64,000 nt of DNA from Paulownia fortunei (taxonomy: Eukaryota > Streptophyta > Magnoliopsida > Lamiales > Paulowniaceae): NCBI GenBank assembly GCA_019321725.1, contig CM033111.1:5208001-5272000 (forward strand), in the 5' to 3' direction. Position numbers and translations under genes: made by a program. The notes beneath the pieces were generated by a model. It ran no database searches and had not been told where the DNA came from. It saw only the letters and a program-made list of their open reading frames with translations. Shown piece by piece: positions 13,449 through 27,379 of the stretch. Each line of letters opens with the position of its first letter. The stretch's first letter is position 1.

Positions 13449-15029
13449 AATTTAGTATCGAGCAATAATGGATGTAATTTCATGAAATTGAGTTGAATTC
13501 AACTTTCGATGCAAGGGTTTAGCGAAAGTATAGAGGTTTTTACTTTCCAGATTTAGCTGTCTTTGTATGAGTTATTTACATTTGTACCCCATGAATTTAG
13601 GAAAACTGCAATCTTTGTGTTCTTGTGCGCGCTTCATGATTTTAATTGCAAGGTCAATGCTCTTTTTAAGTTGATCTTTTTAATCTTTAAACTAATTTAT
13701 TATATATGTTTTTTTGATAATTTTGATATGACAAAATTTTAAATTATACTATTTATTATATTATTTAATTTAAATAAACAAATTAACTTACTTGATTTAA
13801 TATTGTACTTAAAATAGTCTATTTGACGCAATTTTTGTACTTTGTTTGCCTCATTGTTTCTACAACTTTTTTACACTTGATTGCCCGCATAATTAGCCAA
13901 ACGCGCACATTGATGTAAATTTCTTTTTTAAAGTTAAACAAATTATAAATTGATGAAGATTGTCATTGAAATAACTACATTTAACGGTCATACAATTTCA
14001 GTATTTTCATAAATGGTTCGTTGATTATATCGATCTTATTGTTGATCATCAATTCAATTCGATCAATTTAATAAAAATTAATTATATATTTTTATTATAT
14101 TGTATAAAATTGTAATATATTAAATTAATTATTATGTAATATATTTTAAATATTAATAAATAAATAAATAATCAATTTAAAAAAATCTAATAAAATACAA
14201 AATTGAAATAATTACATACATAAAAAAAATATCAAGTTTAAATTTTTTTAAAAATACAAAAAAAAAAAGTTAAAAACTGATTTGAGTTTAACCAAAAATT
14301 CGATTATTTAGCTAAACAGATCAAACTGATCGTCGATTTTCAATTGAACAAGTCGATTCGATACAATTTTAAAAGCAATACATACTGTGATAGCATGGAG
14401 GGTGATATTCCACATTCCAGAGTTGCTCTTAATTTATCTTCACTTTTCTTGAATCTATAATTAAATAAATTAACAACGAAAAGTGAAAAAGACAATTTTT
14501 TTTAATGAAAATCGATTTTCCACAATATTTTCCTTTCTAAAAATATGATTTTCTTTCTTCTTTGTTTTTTTGCTAAAAGCTTCTAATAATATAATTTCTA
14601 ACTTAAAAAACATTCTAAATTAATTGAATATGATGAAAAACACAATTAACAAATAAAATATATGTTTTTCTTTATAACACATTTTTCTTTGCAGTTTCCT
14701 TTAAAATCACTCAAATCCAACATTATTCAACCGTGTCATTACTCCAAATGGGAATACAATATTAAATTTATTTTGAATCGTATCTACAACTGCTACATAA
14801 ACTGCTAATAAGAATATCAAAAAATTAAAAAAAAAAAAAAGAATTAGTAAAATACTAGTAATAATTCGGATCCATTAAAGAAATAAATAAACGCATGTGA
14901 GCCTTTTGATCATCCCTAGTTCTGCGGATATCCATGGACTACTAGGCTGTAAGCAAGAATTTAATATTTGTACAAAAAATAGAATAAAAAAAAAAGGTTG
15001 AAGAAAATTGATTTCTTGGTATAATATCT
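13449..15029. other. Intergenic region upstream of OZ gene
   Basis: Contains the OZ-like gene promoter side just above 13448, AT-rich DNA, the MITE copy at 13999-14387, and further AT-rich sequence up to the 3' end of the Nudix gene. No coding exon was recognised. Confidence 0.5.
13999..14387. mobile_element. hAT-like MITE, diverged copy
   Basis: Alignable by eye to 43744-44137 over most of its length: a 'gatcaatttaataaaaatt' block, a 'atattttaaat.ttaataaataaataatcaa' block, and an end with gattcgatacaattttaaaa. Proposed ends are cagtat and atactg, which are inverted, but no target duplication was found, so the limits are approximate. Confidence 0.45.
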
Positions 15030-17951
15030 CTACATAGGTTGAACTTGCTTTTCCTCTGTAAGGGTCGATGATGTCAGTCTATCCACCAATATGTCCAAGG
15101 CTTCTTTCATCCACCACTGCCCGCAAGCCTCTCTTGCTTCAGCCACACTCATCTGCACAATTCCATTGAATATTAAGCATTTTATGTATGGTTCTTTTGT
15201 TGTTGTTCTTGTTGTTTTTTTTTTTCTAAGTTGATTAATCTTTTTTTTTTGGTTCGAGTAAGATATATGTAGTCATCTTTAAAGCCAATATACAACATAT
15301 TTAATCCATTTTTATCAAATAATAAAAATATAAATAAATTCACTTTTTTAATAATTTTAATAATGAGTATTCTACGTCTAGTCTCTCTAGTCAATCCAAC
15401 AAGTTAGAAAATCATTAGTTATAGAGAACCTTGTAGAAATCCAAAGGTTTAAGCCTTTCAGCTCTAAACAAAATTTTGCCGAATGTTTTTCACAGCCATG
15501 CGATATGAAAAATAGTATATATTTAGATTGAGAACATCATCCTAATGTTGTATCGAATTTTATTTTAATATGACCCGTCATAATAAATAAAATAAAATGA
15601 TATGATTTCAACATATTAAAACCGACACTAATACAATAAAAATGTGTTATACTTTATTTATTTAATTAATCACTTCCATAAAGAACTTAACGCGATTACT
15701 CAATCAATATATTGGTATAATATATTAATATGTTGGCTAACTCATTAAAGAAATTCCAACAATTTATTCTTAAATATAATCACGACATTCTAAATAAAAA
15801 TTAGCAATTTTAGGGAAATAAATAAATAAATAATACTTATGGTAGAAGCATCGATAGTGTAACGCACCCATTCTCTTTTGCGAGCACATTTTTCTGGCCA
15901 GAGATCAAGTTGTTGGGTCACAAGCAAAGGAAACATGAAACCTTCGTGGTAGAGTTCACGGCTCTTGCTTTTGAATATCCATCTTCCTAATTCACACTTC
16001 AAACACACACCCAAAAAATAAGCACCAAAAATAAAATAAATAAATAAAACTGATTTTATGATTATTTTAGTATAGTTAATTAATTACCTCAACATTTCCG
16101 AGAACCCCAGCTTCCTCTAATGACTCGCGAGAAGCAGCTTCCTCGACAGATTCATCGACCTCCCAACCTCCCTGTTTGTATACATATTCACTTATTGTAA
16201 ATTGGATATGTGGACATTAAATGCCCTTATGGGCATTTTGGGTAAACTATGACTTGATTTAGAGAGACTGAAAAGCTCTTCTTTTTTCTTTTATTAGTTG
16301 CAGTACCAAACTTTTGTAGTTTTTGACAATTTCAATATTATAATAAATTATTTTATCTAATATTTTTTCAATTAGATGGAAAAAAATTATTAAATTATTA
16401 AAGAGAAATAATTTATTTAGAGAAATAATTTATCAACAACATAATGTACCGATGATTTTGGGACAGAAGAAGTATATAACATCATTCTTGCATCACAGGA
16501 AATCCTCTTATTTTGCCGAACTTCTTACAAATATTTCATAAGATGTTGGACAACATATATGTGTTTGGTAAAAATTTTAGCATATGAACTTATAAACTCT
16601 AAAAGAATAAGATATTAATATCTTATAAATTTTTTATTTAATAAAAAAAAGGTGACCAAAGTTCTTTTTTAGGATCTTAAGAAACTCATTCAATTTGATT
16701 ATTAAAATATAATATTTTTATTAACTAATTATTTTATAAATTTGATAATCTTATTTTATTTAAATATTTCAAGAACTCATAAAAATTTAATATTTCATAA
16801 ACTCCAAAAAAATATTATAAAATAAAAAAATCTATAAATTATATCAAATAAGCTTAGTCAATCACTCTCCTAACCCATTGCAAAAATGGATGAAAGTGCA
16901 TTTACTGAGTTTAAGTCCATTTCAGAAATTCTAAGTATAGACTATGGTAAATAATATTGCTCTTTCTGTGATTTTAATGTAGTTGTATTTGCAAAATGAA
17001 AAAATAGGGAAGGTGAATCACCTTGGGGAACATCATTGCTTGATTTTTTTTTGAACTGATCACAAGAACTTCCAGCTCATTTTCTGGGGTGCCATTCTTC
17101 CCAATCTTGTACCTATAGGGAATGCATCTGAACAAAGGAAGAACTATTATTATTTCGGATAATTATACAAAGATCTTTTATCATATTATCAGAAATTAAT
17201 GCCCTAAATCATATTTTAATTATAAATTCTCCCTCTAAAAATCTTTTCGACTCAAAATTATATAACATCAATAAAAAATATAAGATACTTTTTCGAAACC
17301 CCACGCCCCATCCGACGCCTACCACCCACACCCTGCGCACCCCCCTCCCTCCCCCCAACCCCAGTAACCAAGAATCCCCACAAACCAGCACCCGAACGCC
17401 GCCATCCCCACCCTAGAATCCGCCTGTCATGGTGTACTTACAAACTATACATTTATTATTACCTGTATATATATATATATATAATATACATATATCATTA
17501 CTTGTGTCTGTCTGTGTATATATGTATAATACCATATATGTACATATACAGATATATAGAGGAGAGAAAAAGAAAAGGTCGAAGTTCTTTAAATTTGAAT
17601 ACTTTTGAGAAATGGGTATTCTCGTCCTTACAGGAATTTTCTGTTTCTTTTTCTTTTGGCTGTCTATTGAAGGGCCAAAAATAATATTTTATTATTTTTG
17701 GTTATTTTATTTTTGACGGACAGATATGTACTGATTTTTTTATAATATGACTAAATTTCAAAAGCAATTATCCTTTATTATTTTGTGCTCAAAACTAACT
17801 CAATAAAGCCAAAGTTATAGACAAAAACAAGAGAAATATTAATTGATGTATGTATCCAAAAAAGTAGGGGAAAAACTTACCCTACGACAAGTCGATGATC
17901 TTGGTTGTACCTCTGCAAATGCCTTCCTGTCCGAGCAGCCATATATACCAT
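15030..17951 (-). CDS. Nudix hydrolase (plant NUDT17/18/4-like), 5 exons
   Basis: Exons 17881-17951, 17022-17127, 16088-16171, 15868-15996 and 15030-15152 give 170 residues. The Nudix box is complete: Gly60, Glu66, then RESLEEAGV at 74-82, matching G-x5-E-x7-RE-U-x-EE-x-G-U with Ser at the U position, which is usual in this plant group. The flanking blocks (ARTGRHLQRYN, VVGCIPYRYK, MMFPKGGWE, EGFMFPLLV, WWMKEALD) match the short plant NUDT17/18 type. These enzymes cleave nucleoside diphosphates linked to another group; substrate and compartment cannot be read here, and no strong transit peptide is visible. The ATG at 17949 is used; another in-frame ATG follows three codons later. Exon 4 ends at REW with a GTGCGT donor, because the conserved Met-Ser-Val-Ala-Glu-Ala continues from exon 5. 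Confidence 0.9.
16172..17021 (-). other. Nudix gene intron 2
   Basis: An 850-bp AT-rich intron just before the Nudix box exon; no other feature recognised. Confidence 0.6.
17340..17362 (-). other. G-quadruplex-forming motif in Nudix intron 1
   Basis: On the minus (sense) strand four G-tracts of 4, 6, 3 and 6 bases are separated by loops of 2, 1 and 1 bases. It sits in a C-rich stretch (17299-17412) that contrasts sharply with the AT-rich surroundings. Such motifs in the sense strand of first introns can form in DNA or pre-mRNA. Confidence 0.75.
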
Positions 17952-17998
17952 CTGTTGCTAGCTAGTTCACAGTGTATCTGTAACTTATTTCCAGATAA

Positions 17999-18020
17999 AT
18001 ATATATATATATATATATAA
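17999..18020 (-). promoter_or_regulatory. (TA)n tract serving as probable TATA region of the Nudix gene
   Basis: A pure TA repeat ends in TTTATATATA on the minus strand about 50-70 bp before the first ATG at 17951. No better TATA box is nearer. Start-site position is inferred. Confidence 0.45.
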
Positions 18021-21000
18021 ACCCTCTTTTCTTTGCTTCTGTTTTCTCTGAAAAAACAAGACTTTGAGTCACCGAAAAAACCGACCGACTTTACAAATAA
18101 CAGAAGAAACGAGTGGAAGATTTCCAGCTTATAGCCATGTATATTTATAAGAAGAAGTAAATCGTCAAATGAGAATTAATGGATAGGAAGAAGCAAAAAA
18201 AGGTGGGCGTTTGTGTGCAGAATTGTTGTAATAATTACTTGGTTTTGAAAGAGTTGTACACATTTATTAGATATAGATACATACATGAATGTACACAGAC
18301 AGACGCGTCACGACTCATTTCCCGGTCCAAACGTTGATCTGAGTCCAACTCTCGTGAGTTTCTTTGATGTTTCTCTCAAGTCCCAACAACCCTTTTTAAA
18401 TATTTCTTTGTTTTTTTCAAATAAAGTTTGATTGACATAGTAGCCGTTTGTGTGTGGATTGGTGTGGATGATGATTTTGTCTACTTTTCTAATTCATGAC
18501 ATAGGAGCTGAGAATTAAGCAGAGCTCGCACCCCATTAACTCGAGTTGTGTAAGCTAAGGATCACTTATTTGATTTTATTAAAATTCGATCGAATTTTAA
18601 ATTTTAAATTATAAAATAAAACAGTCATGTTAGAAAGACAAATGTTTCAAACTTGAGTATTTATGGGTATGTTTTATTTTATTTATCAAGTTAAAAGATT
18701 CAAAAAGTCCAAATTATATAAAACGCATTTGAGATCTATGTCCCAACTAAACAGATATAAATGCTTTTTACTATATATTTATAAATTACATACTTTTTTT
18801 TCTACTTTTTAGTAAGTAATTATTTTTTTTAAAATTCATGTTGCCTTAAGCATCGAAAAAGTTTCTTTGACAATCCCATAACCCTCTTATCAGACCGTTC
18901 ATGATGCACAGTCAAAAAAATCATCTCAAATATTAGCTTGCAGGCAGGTAATTAGGAGGAGTTGTTTGCAAACAATAGCTGCTTCGAAAAAATTCATTTC
19001 TAGAAAAGAGTTCAGCTCACAACAAGGATATTCATCAATTTTATTGTACTGATTACTTATCCGCATCAAGTATTTTCGTGAGTTAGTTTATAATTGCAAG
19101 TTAAGGAAAAATTGCTATTTTAGTTTCAAAATATAGGATAATTTGTAAATTTGGTATTATATTTATAAAAATAATTAAATGTAGTCTCATATATTGAAAT
19201 AGGAAGTTCATGAGAAGTGAGACAGGTCAATGGAATCATACCAAGATTTGCTCACACGACACAAAATTTTAGTACAAGATTTGATCTATTTTGTTGGAAA
19301 ATGTTTAACAGAATCGTGGACATAAGTCTACAAAGGCTGGATTTTTGTAAGTTACCACCAACAAAAAAAATTAAAGATTATATTTCATTTCAATTATGCA
19401 CGTGCATGGGCTTCTTTAATAATATGGCTCACTGGTGGTTGTTACAAAATGGGCCAATGTACTTGTCATGTTCTTGTTTCTAGCAGTGTGAAATAAATAC
19501 GTTTCTTTCTTTGTTTATATATAGTAGTCGTTTTTGTTGTCTTCTTGGTAAGAAAAAAAAAATATTTTCCATCTTTGAATAGAACTTTTATTTTTATTTA
19601 CTCCTCCTATCAAATGGCTTTTTTTGGAACATTGACCGATCAATTTGAATATTTTTTTGATGTTATAATAAGTAATTTCATTATTTTAGAAAAATTAATT
19701 GGATAGTGTAATAACTATTGCAAATTTAGTAATATAAAACTATCAAAAAATTAAAGAATTTAATATTATAAGATAGAAAAATGAGCAATTAATTTCCTAC
19801 AAAGGAAGTTTTAAAACTTCTTATGCTGCTATTGTAACGGATAAGAACACAGTTGCGTCCAAAAGAGTAGATAGGGCAGAGCTTTCTATTCAAATTATAA
19901 TATTATTCAATCTAGTAAGTGGAGCTGAGCTTTCTAAGAATGATAATGTTATTGTTCCATTAATTTCAATATTTTCAAATGAAACAAAATATTCAAGGTA
20001 TTTAATCCTTCAAAACTATTTTCATCCTTTTTTAAAATATTATAAAAAAATTCTGCTTATTATTATACATACATGTATACACATACATATATTTATAATA
20101 TTTTATATATATTCAAATCATCTTTATTAATAAAAAATATATTTATTTGCATAATTTGATTATTATATTAATATTAAATAAATATATAGTAATATAAAAT
20201 AATGATGTGACATCACTAATCAGACATTATATAATATTTATAATATCAAATGTCTCTCTCAAAATTAAAATCCAACATATATCACAATCCTCAATATATT
20301 TTTAAATAATATATCTTTCCATTATTTTTCATAAAAATATTAAAAATACAATCCAACTAACTCCAAACAAAACTTTTATTTTCCACAATACTAAAAGTTG
20401 GAAAGCCTTTCAATCTTTTGTTCTCTTCTGAGATCAAAAACCATGGCCATTCATTTTTTTTTTGAATTATTTTCATTGTAAGTCCAAAAATGTGTTTATC
20501 ATACTTATAAAATTATTTTTCTAAAACAATTATTTTTTCAGAGTCAACATTCTTATTTTCATTTTCAACTTTATTTTGATGCGTGCACTCTATACCCCTT
20601 TTAGAAAATACTATTACTTTACATTTAAAAATAAGTAAGTCAAATATATTTTTTCCAAAAAGAAATATCAAATCAACTTATCAACTCAATTTCAAACTTG
20701 ACAACTGAATAATTCAAATACATCTCATTTTAACATAATCCCCCAAAATATCTTTTTAAATATATTTCACAAAATAAAAATAAAAATAAATTTGTATATA
20801 ACACATGTAACTAGGAACCATCACAAGGTCTAATTCTCTTAGCAGCAAGTACACACAAACTTGTGCAACGGTACCAATAGAGAGATGTTGTGATTATATA
20901 ATATATGGGTAATTCAGAGATCAAATATCTTATTAATTAAAAATTTAAACATGAAAAGCCAAATAAATATTTATACCTGAATTTTTTAATAAAATATCAT

Positions 21001-21519
21001 AAAAAAATATTCAAAAAAACCCAAGTCCGGGGTTGAAAATACAATGTCAAAAATAACGTTACAGAGTTGAAAACATACTCCAAATCAAATCAGTGTCAGT
21101 TCAAAGATTATCATAACGAGAAAAAAAAAAAAAAGGTCAATTCCTTTTGAAAATCACGTGATGGAATTAATTTTCACGCCCTAAGTTTATCAAATTTAGG
21201 CATGTGAAATGTATTAGGTTTCACTGTGACACTTCTCCTTCATGATATTGTCGGATTCACATGGAATCACATGTTCACACTCCCCCCTTATGTTTAATCG
21301 TGTCGTGGCTTGATTTATAATGCCAATCTTCTTCCTTGATGTTTGGCAAAAACTTAGATCTACAACAGATTTGATCCGATTTATGAAACTTTTCTGTGTC
21401 TGGATACGCGATCTTACATGACTATTTCAGTCTAATTGTTCATAGAAAAGGGAAACATTATAAGAAAAAAGAATATTAATATCAATACGCGTCGAGTGTC
21501 AGTATTAAAATTGTCATCA

Positions 21520-21950
21520 ATTTTATATATTTTAGTGATTAAAATTTTTGTTTTGTTTCACAAGTTTAGTAATGAAAAGAACTTTTGGTTCATGTTAGTA
21601 TTGAAAATTAGTTATGTATAAGTTATGATTATTATTGATAATTAGTCACGTACATCTGTATAGAAGTGTTGTAATTACAATACGAATTATCAATAACTGT
21701 AAGATTGTAAATATGTTGTGATGAACTGACATTATATATATGCTCATAATTATCAATAATAACAATTTAGATACGATTTTTATTAGTATTAAATTTATGA
21801 AAATTATAATTATAATAAAATAAAAATTATTATCACTTAATATATATAATTAGTGATAATTTTGATATAGTTACTCCTTATTTCATTACTAATATTGTTA
21901 TTTCTCATAGTGGTAATATTGTCACTAATATTTTAAGAATATTATTTTTT
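21520..21950. repeat. Dispersed repeat, copy A (paralogue at about 44740-45190)
   Basis: Shares with 44740-45190 the succession 'caagttta.tagtgaaaag', 'ttgaaaattagt', 'gtataa.ttat.attatt', many gtgacaat/attgtcac words and a final 'cactaatat'. The words recall non-autonomous DNA transposon interiors with subterminal repeats, but no terminal inverted repeat or target duplication was fixed. Confidence 0.4.
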
Positions 21951-22054
21951 TCCTGTCTGTTATAAAGTACTTAATATGCACATTTAATTTTTAAACTACA
22001 AAACTTAATGTGCTGAACCCGTATAGGTTGGGTTGAGACTTGCACACCCGTCCA

Positions 22055-22136
22055 TTTTATTGGACTATAGGGTACAAATTTGCTTTTGAGTTTAATTTTA
22101 TTGGACTACAGGGTACAAATTTGATTTTGAGTTTGA
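22055..22136. repeat. 41-bp tandem duplication
   Basis: Copies at 22055 and 22096 read ttttattggactа-type sequence: ttttattggacta, then agggtacaaatttg and ttttgagttt; four differences. Confidence 0.7.
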
Positions 22137-23200
22137 ATATATACGCCTCAATTGTTTTTTTTTTTCCCAGGATTTATTCTCAATTTTCAGCATTTTCAGT
22201 GAGTTTTTAGTTTTATATTAATTTTTTGTATAAAAATTAAAAAATATGTTTGGAATGATGGTTAATTTGATATTGAAAATATATAAGTTTGAAAAATGAA
22301 AATATGTTGGTTGAATGCACTTTTGGTATTCTAGGTGGGTTCATTTTGAATATATTATCTTAGATATGATAATTTATTAGGATTATATGTAAATAGTGGG
22401 TCATACTAAAATAATATTGTTTGGAAATAATAGTATATCAATTAGATTTAGTGGATAATGGTGGTGTCTATTTTAAATATTTAATTTAAATATGATAATT
22501 TATTAGAAAAATGAGTTCACTCAAATGATGTTAAAAAATAGTAATATATTATGTAGATATAGACGGTAGTGGTGGGTCAAAATTATATAATATAAAATTA
22601 AAAATTAAAAATATAGAGTTAAAAATATATTTTATGAGAAAATGAGAAAGAATAAATGTGATATTTCTTGAGATGAGATAAAATAAACATAATTTTACTA
22701 TGTTGCATAGTAAAAATTGAAAAAACATGCTTTTGAAAAGAAAAACAAAACAAAGCAATCCACTACCAACCAATGGACTTCCAATGGGGAATGAATGCTC
22801 CAAACTCAATAATTAGTAGAATGCATTAATTCCATGATGGATAAGTCTTGTCTCAACTTTCATGTCAGATTAAATTAATGGCGGCATAATAATCTTGTGA
22901 TTTATTGAATTTGGTCATTTTAATTGCAAGTATGGTAGTAATGAGGAAGATGTATCTCAAATTAAATAATCTTTTGTTTCCAATCTAATGTACAAAAAGC
23001 ATGTTTTTATCATTTTACCCTATGAAATTATTTATTTACTCATTAAGGTAAATTTCGCATATTTTTAATAAGGGTCATAGTTTGAATCGATCTAGGGTCA
23101 TGGATTATGGATTGACTCGATTATTCGTAAGGGTAATGTTGCTTTATATTTTTATATAAAGGGCAATGTTACTTTATATTTTTATATTTATATTTTCAAT

Positions 23201-26200
23201 ATTTTTATATTTTATGTTTTTTTTCGAAATCTACATATCTCAGGTTTAAATTAAATGTCACATTAACGAGTATTTATTACACGTAATTTCAACTATACCA
23301 AATCAAACTTGACCTTCTCGAGTATTTGGGTAAGAATTTAGTACCAGCCACATCACAACCTCTGATGCAGACAAAATTTGTCTCTTTCAACTCTTGGAAA
23401 GCTAAGGAAACAAGTTGCATGGAACCAAATAAACTTAATTAGTCATCAAGCACTTCTCCCAAAAGAAACAAGAGTTAACCCAACAAGTGGATTACTTGGA
23501 AAACCACCAAAAATATAACCCACCATGTCGACAATCTTTATCAAAAACGAACATTTGATTCCAGCACACTTTTTGAAGTGGTCCAACTCACGTGCGGCAG
23601 AAAAAGGCCAGTGGCGCCCGCATCCTGAGAAAAACAAATCTCCCCGTGGCCGGTTTTGTGGATTTGTTGTCTAATTCTTCATCAAGTGCTTATAAAGCTA
23701 GAGTCCTCTTTCTTTCTTTTTTTCTTTTTATTTTTTAATGATTCATATATCCCACCTTCACCATATTAATATTGAACATTTAAGACACTTGTCCCTATCA
23801 CTTTAAAAAGGATAAATCACAAAATATGATTTAATTGATTTTCGAATTTTCAATAAAAATTGTATACTTTTACGTACTTAATTAAATTAATATGTTTGAG
23901 ATAGATGATGATTCAGACACTTTGCTTTTTTTGACTTATATTGATCAAAACTTCAAAGAAACATGGCATTGAATAATTCTATTTTTTTAAGGTACTCTGT
24001 AAATAATTTTTGGACTCAATTACCCTATATAAAAGTATGGACATTTTCAAAACTCACAATATTTTGGAGCTTGTGACGAGCTATATGAATTACACCTTAG
24101 GATGTAAATAACAAGGAGTCGTGCTTGGCTTCCTTGGGTGATAGACACACTCGATCATCTATTTCAAAAAATATTTTATTTTCAATATCATTAATATATG
24201 TTACGTAGGTATTGATAATGTCATTTTATACATTTGATGTGTATCAATGATATTTAAATAAAAGATGAAATATAATTTGGAATAGAGAATCATTAAATGA
24301 CAAGGGATTTGGTGGTTAAACTTGACCCTTTGTGACCTATTCTCCCTTTGTACGTGATAGAAGTATAGAGAGGTTGTACTATTATACATGTTTGCGTGGG
24401 CAGGATAGTTATTTCCATTGGCATATTTGGCAACTCCGTACCTTACATGGAGTGCCAAGGATTTTTCATGGTTGGGATTGGGAGATACAAGGTAACATGA
24501 AACTTTATTCAAATTTTTATTAAATTAGATCATGGTAACTAATTTTTTTTAATGATTTTGTTAAATAAACGAATAATAGCCAATTTCATGAAAGAAATAA
24601 AATGACCGCGGTGAAAAGGTACCGTTCCAATATATATAGGTAACTGTAATAAATGTGATTAAAGGCATCTCATCCAAGGTATAAATTAAGTTCCAAGTTC
24701 TGTTGGGCTTATGTATAAGTGATGTTGGGCTTATGTATTACAGATACAAGTTATACAAGTTATGAAGAGGAAGTCGATGGTAGTCCTGAGGTTTGAGGTT
24801 ATGGAATTTAGACAATTGTTATTGTAGTAGACCTTTTTTGTGGATGTGTAGAATGGCTTAAATTAGTCAATGGTTTGCCTTATCCTCTTGAAAGGCCAAG
24901 GCATAGATACAATCCGTTTTCCTTGGCCTCCCGTGATGATGTATGGATTTCTATGGATTAAATCTAAGGAATTAAAATGTTGAAGGTATTCCAAGTGTTG
25001 GAAATTGGGTTGGTTTAGGATTAATATTCATATTCAAATTAGATGATAATTCTACAATTTCGATAGTATCATAATTTCTCATTATACGTGGATTATTTCT
25101 TGTACATGACGAGATATATATGTTAAATCCCTTCTCTAATAGATGAGTTAATTAATGTATTATTCTAAAAAACACTATCTTCAAAATTATAGTTCTATAT
25201 TTTTTCTCTTTACGCCTTTCTCGGAGCATCACAAGCTCCAAAATTTGAGATGTGAAAACGTGAGTAGTTATTCCCCACCCATAAGTAAGGTATGTTTTTG
25301 AGGGAATTGATCTTCAAAATATATTCCTGATTCGATCGAAACGGGGATTGTAGGCAAGTTTAGTTTGAAATGTACACTTGATCCACTCATATATGAATAT
25401 CAATCCATATCATTGATTATTTTCTTTTACCAAGGTTGCTCGAACCTGCAAAATACATTAGTGCGAAGTTGCAAAAATATCAGGGATCATCTGTATTGGG
25501 TAGAATTTTCTCAATGTGGAAATACCCAATTTAAATGAAGGATAATTTTATCAAATAATAAAATTGCTGATTTAAGGTATTGATTTTTGACTTATTCACA
25601 ATCAGCAAAAACAAGAGAGAGAAAATAGAAGAACTAGAAAAAGAAAGGAGGAGAAGAAATTCGATTTTGAAATAGTACCCGACCAATCACCTTCAAAATA
25701 TGATCGGAAGAAATTAAACCATTAGATCAGACTGATATTTTGACAGCACGTTTAGGACACATTTAGATATAATCTGAAAGGTGGAGATCAGATTTTGTGT
25801 TTTTTAAGATTTGATTTTGTGAAGAACAGGACAGCTCTATTTTATGAAAGATTACTGAAGCAGTTTAGATCAAGAAGCTGTTTTTGGAAATCGAACTGTT
25901 GGATTAATCTGTAATTTTGACAGTATGTTCAGAACTCATAGTTCTAGAGTTTAAATGGTGGAAATCGAATTTGAGTCTCTTTTTACCAGAAATCGTTTGT
26001 GGACAGTAGCGCCACGTTTTGGGTGAGATCTTTTTAATTTTTTTGGTAGATCTTGTTTGTTGCAAAGATTGAATCATCTTGAGGTGTTTGTGATTGTATA
26101 TCAGTTGAAACAGAATGTTGAACTTGTTGTATCTACATTTTTTATTATAGTGGAGATTAATTTGGTGGACTATGGTCCCGTAATTTTTACTTCTCACATA

Positions 26201-27268
26201 GGGAAGGTTTTCAATGTTAAAAAAACTATTTGTGTTCTTTGTTGCTTTGATTAGTTTGCTTGTTATTATTTTCTGTTAAGTTTACACAATAAAGGATAAT
26301 TATTATTTTCGTTGTATTGGTGTGTAATTGGTGATTTAATTACATTTGATATGTATTTATCCAACAAGTCAAAAAATAAATACTAATTAAGATAGATAAA
26401 ACATTGAGATTGCATATCACACTTTACTTGGAGCCAAGATTGGAATACAAGTATCCCATTCGATAATGCGCTAAATATCTATTTATATAAAGACAAAATT
26501 ATTGCCTCCCACTTATTGAATACAAAACCATGGCGTGATTATGAAGTATTCAAAGACTACATTAACGTCCAAGAAATTACTATTAAAGAAATTACTACTT
26601 TAGCCCTCTTTCCACAACTACACTATTTCAAAGTAGTAGGGAAACAGAGAGGTGGAAAAAAAATTACTTTTCATGCCGGGCAACGATGGATGTAAGCCCC
26701 TTCTGTACGTGGATTGGATGTAATCTCAATACATCCAATCAACCTCAAAACCTATCTTGTGGGATTCTAACTCTTCAGATTTAGTCGATATAATTTCACC
26801 ATCATCACCAAAAAAAAGTAAAAAAATATATGATTATCTTGTGGCCCATTGAATCTTTGCAATTCTTTTACTCATCGTAAGTTACAAGAATAACAATTAT
26901 GCTACTGTAAAGCGTGGCCAATGGGGCCTTCTATATTCACAAATCCATCTTTATGTATTCTATATTAAGGATTGTGTCCTATTGGACTGAATTAATTGTT
27001 GTCGGGTCTTTAGAGCATCAACAAATATTCAACATTAATTCGTTGTATATTTTTAGATTATGAAATCGGAGGCTTCGTGTTGAATAGGAAGCTGTCGGAT
27101 TCGGATCTTTTAATTAAATTGTATGTGGAGATTGTTTTCGATTATCATTCATTATTTATTTGTCAATTATTTGAAGATTTTTTAATTTTAAGTGCCACGG
27201 TGCATTAGAGCCCCTTAGAAAATATATGCTCCCTATTTATATTAATTATTCCTTTTAAATACTTTTGG
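23201..27268. other. Intergenic region with promoter-like patches but no gene
   Basis: Around 23580-23700 there is a less AT-rich patch with an ACGTG core (actcacgtgcgg) followed by a good TATA box (cttataaag, about 23689), yet no coding exon follows. The small ORFs here (for example 24201-24512 and 25904-26197 minus) lack family features. An 11-bp perfect inverted repeat is listed separately. Confidence 0.4.
26712..26740. repeat. Perfect 11-bp inverted repeat with 7-base loop
   Basis: gattggatgta (26712-26722) and tacatccaatc (26730-26740) flank atctcaa. No U-run follows, and there is no gene next to it. Confidence 0.65.
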
Positions 27269-27379
27269 TTGACTTTAAGAATTAATAATTCCATGACAAA
27301 TGTAAGAATCTGCAAGTGTGGATATGCTGCCCAAGTTTGGACACCAAAACATCGAGAAACATCGTTGAAACACCATAAG

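Larger units (their letters stand above)
18021..23200. other. Gene-poor AT-rich region
   Basis: No gene was recognised. It holds the distal Nudix promoter, a dispersed repeat at about 21520-21950, a 41-bp duplication at 22055-22136, and long runs of A/T-rich sequence. ORFs at 19217-19483, 21436-21621 and 22549-22809 have no recognisable motifs or splice partners. Confidence 0.5.

Noticed and set aside
17209..17391. Gly-rich minus-strand ORF
   Set aside because: It is created by the G-rich tract inside Nudix intron 1 and has no protein-like features.
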